In this document: positions 50,224 through 60,497 of the stretch, one piece after another | How the letters are laid out: every line of letters begins with the position of its first letter | How positions within the stretch are numbered: position 1 is the stretch's first letter | NCBI GenBank assembly: GCA_041906185.1 | Contig: JAYRJQ010000005.1 | Coordinates: 124,001-188,000 of the forward strand | DNA length: 64,000 nt | Source of the DNA: Roseateles_B sp041906185 | Lineage (GTDB): Bacteria > Pseudomonadota > Gammaproteobacteria > Burkholderiales > Burkholderiaceae_C | Direction of reading: 5' to 3' | The notes under the pieces: generated by a model | What the model was told of the DNA's origin: nothing | Databases searched by the model: none | Seen by the model: the letters and a program-made list of their open reading frames with translations, nothing else | Translations under genes and position numbers: made by a program

Positions 50224-51102
50224 TCAGGCCAGCCGCAGGCTCTGCAGCCCGCTCCAGACCTCGCCCGGCTGCAGCGGCACCGGGCGCTCGACGGCCGCGG
50301 CCTCGACGCACAGGAAGTGCTGGTAGCCGTCCGCGGGCATGTCAGCCAGCTGCGCGCACTTCTCGGCGCCGGGGTTCCACACCACGGCGTCATCGAAGCC
50401 CTGCTGCAGAAGATCCAGCGCGCGGCGCTGGGTGCCGGATTCGTCGATCAGCTGCAGCGGTTCCTTGAGCTGGCTGACCTGGTAGTAGATGCGGTCCAGG
50501 TCCTCGCACCCCGGGCTGCCGGGCAGCACGAGATCGCTGCGCTGGACCAGCTCGGCGTTCTTCACCTGGTCCCAGTAGTGCAGGCCGGCGAGGCCGCGCA
50601 GGCTGGTGGCGTCGAGGGCGCCAGTGCGCAGGTAGGTGTGCAGCGCCGCGGTGAAATCGAAGGGCGTGTCGCCGGTGTTCTCGACGGCCAGCTCGATGTC
50701 CAGCGTCTGCCCGCTGACCCGCACCGACAGCTCCGCGGAGAAGGCGTGCGGCCAGACCATGCGGGTGGCGGCGTCGTCGGTGAGCTGCAGCACGGCCAGG
50801 GCGTCGTCGGCGCCCTGCTCGGCCTGCAGCAGCTGCCAGGGCTTCGTGCGGGCGAAGCCGTGGCGCATCAGCGGGCCGCGCGCGCTGAACTGCGGGAAGA
50901 TCAGCGGCACACCGCCGCGGATCGCCTGCCCCGTCGCGAAGGCGCTCTTGGGCGACAGGTACAGCTGCTCTTCCCCGCCCGCGGGCACCCACGAGGTGAG
51001 ATGCGCACCATGCAGCAGCAGCACCGCGCGCGCACCGTCGGGCGCGACGAGTTCCAGGGCGTCGAGGCCGTGGTGGCGGGTCAGGGCGATGGGCGTGGGC
51101 AT
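50224..51102 (-). CDS. D-hexose-6-phosphate mutarotase (YeaD-like aldose epimerase)
   Basis: A protein of 292 residues from ATG 51102. Galactose-mutarotase-like beta-sandwich with the YeaD pattern: LLLHGAHLTSWVPAGGEEQLYLSPKS, IRGGVPLIFPQFSARGPLMRHGFAR (catalytic His), AALHTYLRTG (second His) and VWNPGAEK (late Glu region). The enzyme interconverts alpha and beta anomers of glucose-6-phosphate. The frame upstream to 51234 crosses the ATP synthase terminator and is not coding. Confidence 0.92.
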   Translation of the reverse strand: MPTPIALTRHHGLDALELVAPDGARAVLLLHGAHLTSWVPAGGEEQLYLSPKSAFATGQAIRGGVPLIFPQFSARGPLMRHGFARTKPWQLLQAEQGADDALAVLQLTDDAATRMVWPHAFSAELSVRVSGQTLDIELAVENTGDTPFDFTAALHTYLRTGALDATSLRGLAGLHYWDQVKNAELVQRSDLVLPGSPGCEDLDRIYYQVSQLKEPLQLIDESGTQRRALDLLQQGFDDAVVWNPGAEKCAQLADMPADGYQHFLCVEAAAVERPVPLQPGEVWSGLQSLRLA

Positions 51103-51192
51103 GGCGGGAACCTGTGGCGGGCGGTGGAGACAAACGGGCGGCGGGAGCGCCTGCCGCTGAAATCCGCTGAAATCGGCGGAGGGAAAAGACAA

Positions 51193-51219
51193 CGCCCGCC
51201 GGACTTGCGTCGGCGGGCG
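51193..51219 (-). terminator. Terminator of the ATP synthase operon
   Basis: Perfect 9-bp arms CGCCCGCCG (51193-51201) and CGGCGGGCG (51211-51219), loop of 9. On the minus strand the stem is followed by TTGTCTTTTCCC. It lies 54 bases after the atpC stop. Confidence 0.82.
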
Positions 51220-51272
51220 CCTGAGGAAGGCCATCGCTCAGCGGGCCGCGAGGCTGCTGAGGGCCTGGACCT

Positions 51273-51695
51273 TCACTTCTTGCGGAACTTGCGCAGGGCT
51301 GCGATCTGGGCAGCCATGGCAGCGAATTCGCTTTGCGCCTTGGCGAAGTCGATGTCGCTCTTGGCGTTCTTCATCGCTTCCTCGGCCAGCTTCTTGGCTT
51401 CGGACGCCTTGGCCTCGTCCAGGTCCTTGCCGCGGATGGCGGTGTCGGCCAGCACGGTCACGCAGTTCGGCTGCACTTCCAGAATGCCGCCGGCCACGAA
51501 CACGAACTCTTCCTGGCCGTTGTCGGCGCGCTCGATGCGCACCGCGCCCGGCTTGATGCGGGTGATCAGCGGCGTGTGCTGCGGCAGGATGCCCAGCTCA
51601 CCACCTTCACCCGGCAACGCGACGAACTTGGCCTCGCCCGAGAAGATGCTCTCCTCGGCGGACACCACGTCAACATGAATGGTTGCCATGTTCAA
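51273..51695 (-). CDS. atpC: F1Fo ATP synthase epsilon subunit
   Basis: A protein of 140 residues. N-terminal beta-sandwich (IHVDVVSAEESIFSGEAKFVALPGEGGELGILPQHTPL in family form) and a C-terminal helical hairpin ending RKFRKK. It is part of the F1 central stalk and restrains ATP hydrolysis. It is the last gene of the operon and, unlike the other atp genes, is set 161 bases from its upstream neighbour by a large inverted repeat. The ribosome site is weak (GAAAGA). Confidence 0.97.
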   Translation of the reverse strand: MNMATIHVDVVSAEESIFSGEAKFVALPGEGGELGILPQHTPLITRIKPGAVRIERADNGQEEFVFVAGGILEVQPNCVTVLADTAIRGKDLDEAKASEAKKLAEEAMKNAKSDIDFAKAQSEFAAMAAQIAALRKFRKK

Positions 51696-51748
51696 TCTTT
51701 CTAGCGTTGAAGTTGAAGTAAGTCTGCTTCCCGGTCTTCATCACGAGT

Positions 51749-51871
51749 AAGAAGCTGCAGGAAGCGAGCAGACGGCGCGCTGGCTAGGCGCCGCGCACAG
51801 CCGGACTACCTGTCCGGCGAGCACGGCAACGACGCCAGCGCGTCGTGTGCGAAGTCTTACTGCAGCTTCTT
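51749..51871. repeat. 123-base nested inverted repeat in the atpD-atpC spacer
   Basis: Outer arms AAGAAGCTGCAG (51749-51760) and CTGCAGCTTCTT (51860-51871); middle arms CGCGCTGGC (51776-51784) and GCCAGCGCG (51834-51842); inner arms GCCGGAC (51800-51806) and GTCCGGC (51812-51818). The right outer arm is the last codons of atpD and the arm spans its stop codon at 51857-51859. The whole left arm resembles an inverted copy of the atpD 3' end. Confidence 0.9.
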
Positions 51872-53269
51872 CGCCTTTTCGAAGGCTTCGTCGATGGTGC
51901 CAACCATGTAGAACGCCTGCTCCGGCAGGTGATCGCACTCGCCAGCCACAATCATCTTGAAGCCGCGGATGGTTTCCTTCAGGGGCACGTACTTGCCGGG
52001 CGAGCCGGTGAACACTTCGGCCACGTGGAAGGGCTGCGACAGGAAACGCTGGATCTTGCGAGCGCGGGCCACGGCCAGCTTGTCTTCGGGAGACAGCTCG
52101 TCCATACCCAGAATCGCGATGATGTCGCGCAGTTCCTTGTAGCGCTGCAGCACTTGCTGGACGGCGCGGGTGGTCGTGTAGTGCTCTTCGCCGACGACGT
52201 TCGGGTCCACTTGACGCGAGGTCGAGTCCAGCGGATCCACGGCGGGGTAGATACCCAGGGCGGCGATGTCACGCGACAGCACGACGGTGGCGTCCAAGTG
52301 GGCGAAGGTCGTGGCGGGGGACGGGTCGGTCAAGTCATCGGCAGGCACGTACACGGCCTGGATGGAGGTGATCGAACCGACCTTGGTCGACGTGATCCGC
52401 TCTTGCAGACGGCCCATTTCCTCGGCCAGCGTCGGCTGGTAGCCCACGGCGGAAGGCATACGGCCCAGCAGTGCGGACACTTCGGTACCGGCCAGCGTGT
52501 AGCGGTAGATGTTGTCCACGAAGAACAGCACGTCACGGCCTTCGTCACGGAAGGACTCGGCGATGGTCAGGCCGGTCAGGGCCACGCGCAGACGGTTGCC
52601 CGGGGGCTCGTTCATCTGGCCGTAGACCATGGACACCTTGGACTCTTCGAGCTTCTCCAGGTTCACGACGCCGGAATCGGCCATCTCGTGATAGAAGTCG
52701 TTGCCCTCACGGGTACGCTCGCCCACACCAGCGAACACCGACAGACCCGAGTGAGCCTTGGCGATGTTGTTGATGAGTTCCATCATGTTCACGGTCTTGC
52801 CCACGCCGGCGCCACCGAACAGACCCACCTTGCCGCCCTTGGCGAACGGGCAGATCAGGTCGATCACCTTGATGCCGGTTTCCAGCAGGTCCTGCGAGGG
52901 GCTCAGCTCGTCGTACGAGGGAGCGGCACGGTGGATCGAAGCGGTCAGCTCCGAGGACACGTCGCCACGCTCGTCGATGGGGTTGCCCAGCACGTCCATG
53001 ATTCGACCCAGGGTGGCCTTGCCCACCGGCACCTTGATGGTGTCGCCGGTGTTGAAGACTTCCGTGCCGCGGCGCAGGCCGTCGGATGAACCCAGGGCGA
53101 TGGTGCGCACCACGCCGTCGCCCAGCTGCTGCTGAACTTCCAGCGTCAGGGCGGAACCTTCCATCTTCAAGGCGTCGTACACCTTGGGCATCTGGTCACG
53201 CGGGAATTCCACGTCCACCACGGCGCCGATGCACTGAACGATCTTGCCCACTGATTGAGTGTTAGCCAT
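51857..53269 (-). CDS. atpD: F1Fo ATP synthase beta subunit
   Basis: A protein of 470 residues. Catalytic Walker A GGAGVGKTV, the catalytic Glu in GVGERTREGNDFYHEM, Walker B VLFFVDNIYRYT and DELSPEDK are all present. It carries the catalytic nucleotide sites of F1. The ribosome site GAAGGAA precedes the ATG. Codon use is less extreme than in the flanking genes (more GTT, ACC/GGT and CGC), as expected for a highly expressed gene. Its 3' end forms one arm of the large inverted repeat. Confidence 0.98.
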   Translation of the reverse strand: MANTQSVGKIVQCIGAVVDVEFPRDQMPKVYDALKMEGSALTLEVQQQLGDGVVRTIALGSSDGLRRGTEVFNTGDTIKVPVGKATLGRIMDVLGNPIDERGDVSSELTASIHRAAPSYDELSPSQDLLETGIKVIDLICPFAKGGKVGLFGGAGVGKTVNMMELINNIAKAHSGLSVFAGVGERTREGNDFYHEMADSGVVNLEKLEESKVSMVYGQMNEPPGNRLRVALTGLTIAESFRDEGRDVLFFVDNIYRYTLAGTEVSALLGRMPSAVGYQPTLAEEMGRLQERITSTKVGSITSIQAVYVPADDLTDPSPATTFAHLDATVVLSRDIAALGIYPAVDPLDSTSRQVDPNVVGEEHYTTTRAVQQVLQRYKELRDIIAILGMDELSPEDKLAVARARKIQRFLSQPFHVAEVFTGSPGKYVPLKETIRGFKMIVAGECDHLPEQAFYMVGTIDEAFEKAKKLQ

Positions 53270-53317
53270 TTTTTCGTTCCTTCAATTCCAAAACTTTTGC
53301 TGCTGCGTCTGCTGCGA

Positions 53318-54190
53318 TCAGCCCACGGCGGCGGCGCCGCTGACGATTTCGCTCAGCTCCTTCGTGATCGCGGCCTGGCGGGTCTTGTTGTAGACCAGCT
53401 TCAGCTCACCGATCAGGGTGCCTGCGTTGTCAGTGGCGGCCTTCATGGCCACCATGCGCGCCGATTGCTCGGACGCCATGTTCTCGGCGACGGCCTGGTA
53501 GACCAGGGCCTCGGTGTAGCGCACCAGCAGATCGTCGATGACGGTCGCGGCGTCGGGCTCGTAGAGGTAGTCCCAGCTGTGCGAAGCCTTGTCCGTCTGC
53601 ATGTCGTCGGCCGACAGCGGCAGCAGCTGCTGCACCACCGGCTCCTGCTTCATCGTGTTGATGAAGCGGGTGAAGCACAGATAGACGGCGGACAGTTCAC
53701 CAGCGGCGTACTTGTCCAGCAGCACCTTGACGGGGCCGATCAGCTTTTCGATGTGCGGCTGGTCGCCCAGCTGCGTGGCGTGAGCCACGACCTTGGCACC
53801 GACGCGGTTCATGAAGCCCAGGCCCTTGTTGCCGATGGCAACGACCTCAGGCTTCAGACCGGTGGACTCCAGGTCCTTCAGCTTGGTGGTGACCGCGCGC
53901 AGCAGATTGGTGTTCAAGCCACCGCACAGACCCTTGTCCGTCGTGACCACCACGAAACCGACCGCCTTCGCCTGGCCATTGCTGACCATGAAGGGGTGCT
54001 GGTACTCGGGATTGGCCTTGGACAGATTGGCAGCGATGTTGCCGATCTTGTCGCTGTAGGGACGAGCCGCCCGCATCCGGTCCTGCGCCTTGCGCATCTT
54101 GGATGCCGCGACCATCTCCATGGCCTTGGTGATCTTCTTGGTGTTCTCGACCGACTTGATCTTGCCGCGAATTTCCTTGCCTGCTGCCAT
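53318..54190 (-). CDS. atpG: F1Fo ATP synthase gamma subunit
   Basis: A protein of 290 residues forming the rotating central shaft of F1. The two coiled-coil ends are conserved: GKEIRGKIKSVENTKKITKAMEMVAASKMRKAQ at the start in family form, TDKGLCGGLN in the middle and YNKTRQAAITKELSEIVSGAAAV at the end. AGGAG lies before the ATG. Normal operon position between atpA and atpD. Confidence 0.97.
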   Translation of the reverse strand: MAAGKEIRGKIKSVENTKKITKAMEMVAASKMRKAQDRMRAARPYSDKIGNIAANLSKANPEYQHPFMVSNGQAKAVGFVVVTTDKGLCGGLNTNLLRAVTTKLKDLESTGLKPEVVAIGNKGLGFMNRVGAKVVAHATQLGDQPHIEKLIGPVKVLLDKYAAGELSAVYLCFTRFINTMKQEPVVQQLLPLSADDMQTDKASHSWDYLYEPDAATVIDDLLVRYTEALVYQAVAENMASEQSARMVAMKAATDNAGTLIGELKLVYNKTRQAAITKELSEIVSGAAAVG

Positions 54191-54245
54191 GATTTCTCCT
54201 GTTAGGGCCGGGTGCTTACCGAGGTTCGCACCCGGTCATGGTTGC

Positions 54246-55799
<1,554 letters not shown>

Positions 55800-55884
55800 T
55801 GCTTGCTCCCATCTGGTCGGGCGTCTGTTGCCAGAGCGCGGGTGACACAGGGATGAATCGGATAAGGTGTCTTCGCGCTGGTGC

Positions 55885-56418
55885 TTAAGCGGTGAGCGCC
55901 ACTTTCATGCGGTCCAGGCGGGCCTTGACGGAGGTGTCGAGCACCTCATCGCCAACCACTACCCGGATACCGCCGATGAGAGCGGGCTCCAGCTGAACAT
56001 GGGCTTCGAGCTTGCGACCGAAGCGCTTTTCCAGCGTCGCGACCACGTCCGCCAACTGGGCCGGCTCGATCGGGTAGGCACTGAAGATCTGCGCATCGGC
56101 GACGCCGGCGGCTGCATTGGCCAGCACGTGGAACTGGTCCACGACAGCCTGCAGGGCCGAGAGGCGGCCGTTGTCGATCACCGTGCGCAGGAAGTTCTGC
56201 AACTCCGGTGCCAGGGTCTGCTTCGCGGCGGCCGTCATGACGGCGTACACCTGCTCGGCGGTGACCTTGGGATTGTCGGCAAACGAGCGCAGGTCAGCAT
56301 CCTGTGCGACCAGGGCCAGCGCATCAAGCGTCTGGCCCCAGGCCTTCACATCATGCTTCTTCGCGACCTGATAGAGCGCCTCAGCGTAGGGGCGTGCAAT
56401 GGTGGCGAGCTCAGCCAT
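55885..56418 (-). CDS. atpH: F1Fo ATP synthase delta subunit
   Basis: A protein of 177 residues. ELATIARPYAEALYQVAKK opens the helical N-domain, and the C-terminal pattern LEKRFGRKLEAHVQLEPALIGGIRVVVGDEVLDTSVKARL matches in family form. It links the peripheral stalk to F1. It starts 2 bases after the atpF stop. Confidence 0.96.
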   Translation of the reverse strand: MAELATIARPYAEALYQVAKKHDVKAWGQTLDALALVAQDADLRSFADNPKVTAEQVYAVMTAAAKQTLAPELQNFLRTVIDNGRLSALQAVVDQFHVLANAAAGVADAQIFSAYPIEPAQLADVVATLEKRFGRKLEAHVQLEPALIGGIRVVVGDEVLDTSVKARLDRMKVALTA

Positions 56419-56420
56419 GA

Positions 56421-56891
56421 TTACAGCTCCGTCTTCAGACGGCCCAGCAATTCGGCGTGCACGCTGGCATTGACCTCGCGCTGCAGAATTTGCTCGGCGC
56501 CCTTCACGGCCAGCACGGCGACCTGCTCGCGCAGGGCCTCGCGGGCACGGGTGGCCTGCTGCTCGGCCTCAGCCTTGGCAGCGGCCACGATCTTGGCGCC
56601 TTCGTCTTCAGCACGCTTCTTGGCCTCGTCCACGATGGCGGCGGCGCGCTTTTCAGCGTCAGCCAGCAGCTTGGTGGTCTCGTTGCGCGCAATGGCCCGT
56701 TGCTCATCGGCCGCCTTGTTGGCGGTGGCCAGCTCAGCCTTGGCCTTGTCGGCGGCGGCCAGACCCTCGCGGATCTTGCCAGCACGCTCGTCCAGGGCCT
56801 TGGTGATCGGCGGCCAGATGAAGCGCATCGTGACGAACACGAGCACTGCGAACGGGATCCACTGAATGAAAAGGCTTGCGTTGATATTCAC
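56421..56891 (-). CDS. atpF: F1Fo ATP synthase b subunit
   Basis: A protein of 156 residues. One N-terminal membrane segment (LFIQWIPFAVLVFVTMRFIW) followed by a long Ala/Glu/Lys coiled coil that forms the peripheral stalk. Normal length for the gammaproteobacterial/betaproteobacterial type. It lies 37 bases after atpE. Confidence 0.96.
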   Translation of the reverse strand: MNINASLFIQWIPFAVLVFVTMRFIWPPITKALDERAGKIREGLAAADKAKAELATANKAADEQRAIARNETTKLLADAEKRAAAIVDEAKKRAEDEGAKIVAAAKAEAEQQATRAREALREQVAVLAVKGAEQILQREVNASVHAELLGRLKTEL

Positions 56892-56928
56892 GGCACGATC
56901 CTTTCAGTCGTGAAAGGGGACGTGGCGC

Positions 56929-57186
56929 TTAGTGAGCCAGGCCAGCGGTGAAGGGGTTGGCGAAGGCGAACAGCAGAGCGATAGCGACGCCGATCAGGAA
57001 GGCAGCGTCGATCAGGCCGGCCAGAATGAACATCTTGGTTTGCAGTTCGTTCATCAGCTCGGGCTGGCGAGCGGAGGACTCCAGGAACTTGCCACCCATC
57101 AGCGCGATGCCGATGGAAGCGCCGATAGCGCCCAGACCAACGATGATGCCGCAAGCCAGTGCCACGAGGCCGAGGATGTTTTCCAT
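56929..57186 (-). CDS. atpE: F1Fo ATP synthase c subunit
   Basis: A protein of 85 residues with two membrane helices joined by the polar loop ARQPEL (39-44). The proton-binding carboxylate is Asp60 in LAGLIDAAFLIGVAIAL. The Na+-type ligand pattern is not seen, so it is a proton-driven enzyme. A strong AGGAG precedes the ATG, as usual for this high-copy subunit. Confidence 0.97.
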   Translation of the reverse strand: MENILGLVALACGIIVGLGAIGASIGIALMGGKFLESSARQPELMNELQTKMFILAGLIDAAFLIGVAIALLFAFANPFTAGLAH

Positions 57187-57263
57187 TTTGTGCTCCTGAA
57201 GAGGTTAGAAAAGAAAGAAAGGAAACGAGAAAAAGAAAGAGGTGCCCGACTGAAGGTCTTCAA

Positions 57264-58142
57264 TCAGTGCGCGTCATGGGCCTGGCCGATGTAGATCAGC
57301 GTCAGCATCATGAAGATGAAGGCCTGCAGCACGATCACGAGGATGTGGAACAGGGTCCAGACGGTGCCGGCGACGATGTGGCCGATGGCCAGACCGATGC
57401 CCGTGCCCGTCAGCGCCCAGCCGCCACCCATCAGGGCGATCAGCATGAACACGAGCTCGCCTGCGAACATGTTGCCGAACAGTCGCATGCCGTGGGACAC
57501 GGTCTTGGCGAGGAATTCGATCATCTGCATGGCGAAATTGAACGGCCACAGCACGGGGTGCGCACCGAAGGGTGCGGAGATCAGCTCGTGACCCCAGCCG
57601 CCCAGGCCCTTGATCTTCACGTTGTAGAACAGGCAGAGCAGCAGCACGAAGGTGGACATGCTCAGCGTGGTCGACAGGTCGGCCGTGGGCACGACGCGCA
57701 TGTAGGCGTGGTGCGGGTCATGGCCGGTGGCCGCGACGTAGTTGCCCCACAGCTTGGGCAGCCAGTCCACGGGCAGCATGTCCATGGCATTCATGAAGAA
57801 GATCCACACGAACACGGTCAGGGCGACGGGGCCCACGACCTTGCGGCTCTTCTCGTTGTGGATCACGCCCTTGGCCTGGTTGTCCACCAGCTCGACGAGC
57901 ATCTCGACGGCAGCCTGGAAGCGGCCCGGCACGCCGGACGTGGCCTTGCGGGCGGCACGCCACAGGAAGAACAGGGCGATGGAGCCCAGCACCACGGAAT
58001 AGATCAGCGAGTCCAGGTTGAAGACGCTGAAATCGACGATGCCTTGCTGTTTCTGGTCGACCAGAGCAAAGTTCTTCTGCCAGTGCTGCAAGTGGTGAGT
58101 GATGTACTCACCAGCGGTCGGCGCGTGTCCTTCTGCTGCCAT
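57264..58142 (-). CDS. atpB: F1Fo ATP synthase a subunit
   Basis: A protein of 292 residues from ATG 58142 (frame is open further upstream, inside atpI). The stator Arg is in HGMRLFGNMFAGEL, with further family patterns DMLPVDWLPKLWG and LQAFIFMMLTLIYIGQA. It forms the proton half-channels against the c-ring. It starts 14 bases after the atpI stop. Confidence 0.97.
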   Translation of the reverse strand: MAAEGHAPTAGEYITHHLQHWQKNFALVDQKQQGIVDFSVFNLDSLIYSVVLGSIALFFLWRAARKATSGVPGRFQAAVEMLVELVDNQAKGVIHNEKSRKVVGPVALTVFVWIFFMNAMDMLPVDWLPKLWGNYVAATGHDPHHAYMRVVPTADLSTTLSMSTFVLLLCLFYNVKIKGLGGWGHELISAPFGAHPVLWPFNFAMQMIEFLAKTVSHGMRLFGNMFAGELVFMLIALMGGGWALTGTGIGLAIGHIVAGTVWTLFHILVIVLQAFIFMMLTLIYIGQAHDAH

Positions 58143-58156
58143 GTTCAGGGTTCCGT

Positions 58157-58729
58157 CTAATTTTTGTTTCGGCCCCACCGAAGCAGGACCAGCCAGTAAA
58201 CCTTGAGGCACACGACCATCGTCAGCAGCAGAGCCGGCCAACGCAGGTCAGGCACCCCTTTGATCACCGCCAACAGGATGACGGCGACCAAGAGAATCTT
58301 GATCAGCTCCCAGACCATCAGCGAGAGCAGTGCAGCTCCCGCCATCGCGGCCGGGCGCCGGGTCGTCCCCCATGCCATCAAGGCATTGGGCCCGACCACG
58401 GCCAGGGCGCCGAAGAGCGCCGAGTACCCGTGGCGCGCCGACCCGAAAAAGGTCCACAGCGCCACCATCAGCACCGCCGCCACCGCCTGGAACAACACAA
58501 CACGCCAGGGCGACGTCGCTCGATGCCCGGCCCGCCAGACTGCCGCCTCTTCAGGCGTCAGGGGCTCGCGGGCCTTGAAATCGTCCTCGCCGGCCTCATC
58601 CCATGGATCAGGGCGCGCGCCGGTGGGCGCAACGGGAGCCTGCGGCGCGGCCTGCGGTGCTGCAGGGGCCGCTGCATGGGTCACCTCAGCATTGTCGGCC
58701 GGGGCGGCATCATGCGGTTCAGAGCTCAC
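58157..58729 (-). CDS. atpI: ATP synthase subunit I (AtpI-type assembly protein)
   Basis: A protein of 190 residues if it starts at GTG 58729, which AAGGA precedes by 3 bases. A TTG at 58753 is in frame but sits only a few bases from the predicted transcription start. A Pro/Ala-rich, acidic N-terminal part of about 85 residues is longer than usual; four membrane segments follow (VVLFQAVAAVLMVALWTFFG, YSALFGALAVVGPNALMAW, LLSLMVWELIKILLVAVIL, LLLTMVVCLKVYWLVL). AtpI helps assemble the c-ring. First gene of the atp operon. Confidence 0.9.
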   Translation of the reverse strand: MSSEPHDAAPADNAEVTHAAAPAAPQAAPQAPVAPTGARPDPWDEAGEDDFKAREPLTPEEAAVWRAGHRATSPWRVVLFQAVAAVLMVALWTFFGSARHGYSALFGALAVVGPNALMAWGTTRRPAAMAGAALLSLMVWELIKILLVAVILLAVIKGVPDLRWPALLLTMVVCLKVYWLVLLRWGRNKN

Positions 58730-58762
58730 GAATCCTTGGGGGTCGATCGGCAAAACCCAAAG

Positions 58763-58785
58763 ATTATATGTGGTTTCCCCTTACA
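58763..58785 (-). promoter_or_regulatory. Promoter of the ATP synthase operon
   Basis: On the minus strand a consensus -10 TATAAT (58763-58768) is preceded by the small palindrome CCCTT-GT-AAGGG (58774-58785 region). No good -35 is seen at 17 bases. The start of transcription is expected near 58756, which favours the GTG start of atpI at 58729. Confidence 0.62.
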
Positions 58786-58934
58786 AGGGCTTAACAGACG
58801 CCCAACAATGCATCAGGACTTGCCCTTGACAGCCGTCAGCAAGTGCCTTTTGTCATCAGGCTGCACCAGAACGGCGCACAGCGCGCAGTCGCAGCGACCG
58901 GGGTAGTCGGCGGGCGCCAAGCCGCCCCGCGCGC

Positions 58935-59837
58935 TTACAAGTCCACGGACGGCACTGGCAGGCCCGGCACCTCGACGCGCAGTTGCAACACGCAGCCGGC
59001 CAGCGGCTGGGCCGCGAGTTCGTCCGCCGGGCGCCCCTGGCGCGCGGTGGTGATGTACAGCGTGCGCAGGTCCGCGCCCCCGAAGGCAGGCATCGTCGGG
59101 CAGCGCACCGGCAGCGGCACCTCCGCCAGCACCTCGCCCTGCGGCGACAGGCGCAGCAGGCGCTGCCCCTCGAACAGGGCGACCCAGTAGGCCCCCTCGG
59201 CGTCCATCGCGGCACCGTCGGGCCGCCCGCCATAGGCCGACAGCGGCTGCCCGGCCTCACGCGGCGCGAAGCGCGCCAGCACGCGCGCCTCGCCCGGCGC
59301 ACCCGTGGCCGGCTCGTAGTCCCGCACGAAGACGGTGTGCGACTTGGTGTCCGAGTGGTAGAGGCGCCGGCCGTCCGGGCTGAAGGCCAGGCCGTTGCCC
59401 GTGCTCACGCCCGGCAGGACGGCGGCGCAGCCCTGGCGATCCAGGCGGTAGAAGAAGGCCTCCGGCGCGCGCGCATCGTCGATGCCGCCGATCCACCAGC
59501 GCCCCAGCGGGTCGGCCTTGCCGTCATTGAATCGCTGGCGGGCCGGGTCAAAGGGCGGCGCCATCAGCAGCTCGGACCGCCCCGTCGCAGGATCGAAGGC
59601 ATGCACGCCGTCCCGCCGCGCCATGAGCAGGCCGCCGCCCGCCCGCCGCGCGATGCAGCCGGGCTCCGCGGGCAGCGCCCAGCGGTCGAGGGTCTGGCCA
59701 TCCGCCCGCAGGCGCAGCAGTTCCCGGCCGGGAATGTCCACCCAGTACAGCGCCTGTTCCTGCGGATGCCACAGGGGCGACTCGCCCAGGCCGGCGGCGT
59801 GCGGGTGAACAGGAGCGATCTCGGGCAGGGCAGTCAT
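58935..59837 (-). CDS. SMP-30/gluconolactonase family protein
   Basis: A protein of 300 residues, six-bladed beta-propeller. Family patterns: GLGESPLWHPQEQALYWVDIPG with the metal Glu, RFNDGKADPLGRWWIGG, GNGLAFSPDGRRLYHSDT with Asn and Asp metal ligands, and GRPDGAAMDAEGAYWVA. It hydrolyses sugar lactones with a divalent metal. No sugar-oxidation gene is adjacent. ATG 59837 is chosen; the frame runs upstream to 59921 without support. Confidence 0.92.
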   Translation of the reverse strand: MTALPEIAPVHPHAAGLGESPLWHPQEQALYWVDIPGRELLRLRADGQTLDRWALPAEPGCIARRAGGGLLMARRDGVHAFDPATGRSELLMAPPFDPARQRFNDGKADPLGRWWIGGIDDARAPEAFFYRLDRQGCAAVLPGVSTGNGLAFSPDGRRLYHSDTKSHTVFVRDYEPATGAPGEARVLARFAPREAGQPLSAYGGRPDGAAMDAEGAYWVALFEGQRLLRLSPQGEVLAEVPLPVRCPTMPAFGGADLRTLYITTARQGRPADELAAQPLAGCVLQLRVEVPGLPVPSVDL

Positions 59838-59930
59838 GGCGGCGCAATGGGCGATGGGAACAGGCAGTGCCCATGCTAGCGGCGTAATCCGCCGTAACCG
59901 CACCGGCCGCCCCGGCGCCATGCGCCGCGT

Positions 59931-60425
59931 TCAGGCGAGATCGACCTTGAGGTAATGCGCGCCGGGGATGGGATTGAAGTAGTACGGCGGCACCGTCTCG
60001 AACCCGAGACTGCCGTACAGGCCGCGTGCAGCTTCCATGTCGTCCAGCGTGTCCAGCAGCATGGCGGAGTAGCCGGCCTGCGTGGCCTGGTCAATCAGCG
60101 CCTGCGCCACGATGCGCCCCAGGCCGAAGCGGCGGAAGGCCGGGCGCACGTAGAGGCGCTTCATCTCGCAGGCGTTGGCGTAGTCCACGTCCGGCAGGTT
60201 GCGGAAGGCGCCCGAGCCCGCCACCTGGCCATCCACCAGGGCCAGCAGGAAGCCGCCCGCAGGGGGCACATACTCGCCAGGCAGCTGCCGCAACTCCTCC
60301 TCGAAGCCCTGGAAGCACAGATCCACGGCCAGGCTTTGCGCGTATTCGCGCAGGATCTGGCGGGCTTCCTCCCACAACTGGGGGCTATCGGGGCTGATCA
60401 GTTCGATCCGGTTCGAAACGTCCAT
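59931..60425 (-). CDS. GNAT family N-acetyltransferase
   Basis: A protein of 164 residues. The acetyl-CoA-binding pattern is CEMKRLYVRPAFRRFGLGRIVAQALI (R/QxxGxG-type loop RRFGLG), then GYSAMLLDTLDDMEAARGLYGSLGF and PYYFNPIPGAHYLKVDL, which matches the group of GNAT proteins whose end reads NPxPGAxYL/FM. The substrate is unknown. It may be co-transcribed with the SMP-30 gene. Confidence 0.92.
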   Translation of the reverse strand: MDVSNRIELISPDSPQLWEEARQILREYAQSLAVDLCFQGFEEELRQLPGEYVPPAGGFLLALVDGQVAGSGAFRNLPDVDYANACEMKRLYVRPAFRRFGLGRIVAQALIDQATQAGYSAMLLDTLDDMEAARGLYGSLGFETVPPYYFNPIPGAHYLKVDLA

Positions 60426-60497
60426 AGGCCGGCCAGTGTACCCAGGCTGAGGCCGGCTGCGTTGCCGGCAGGCGACTGTCCCGGTGCCCTTCCCCGC

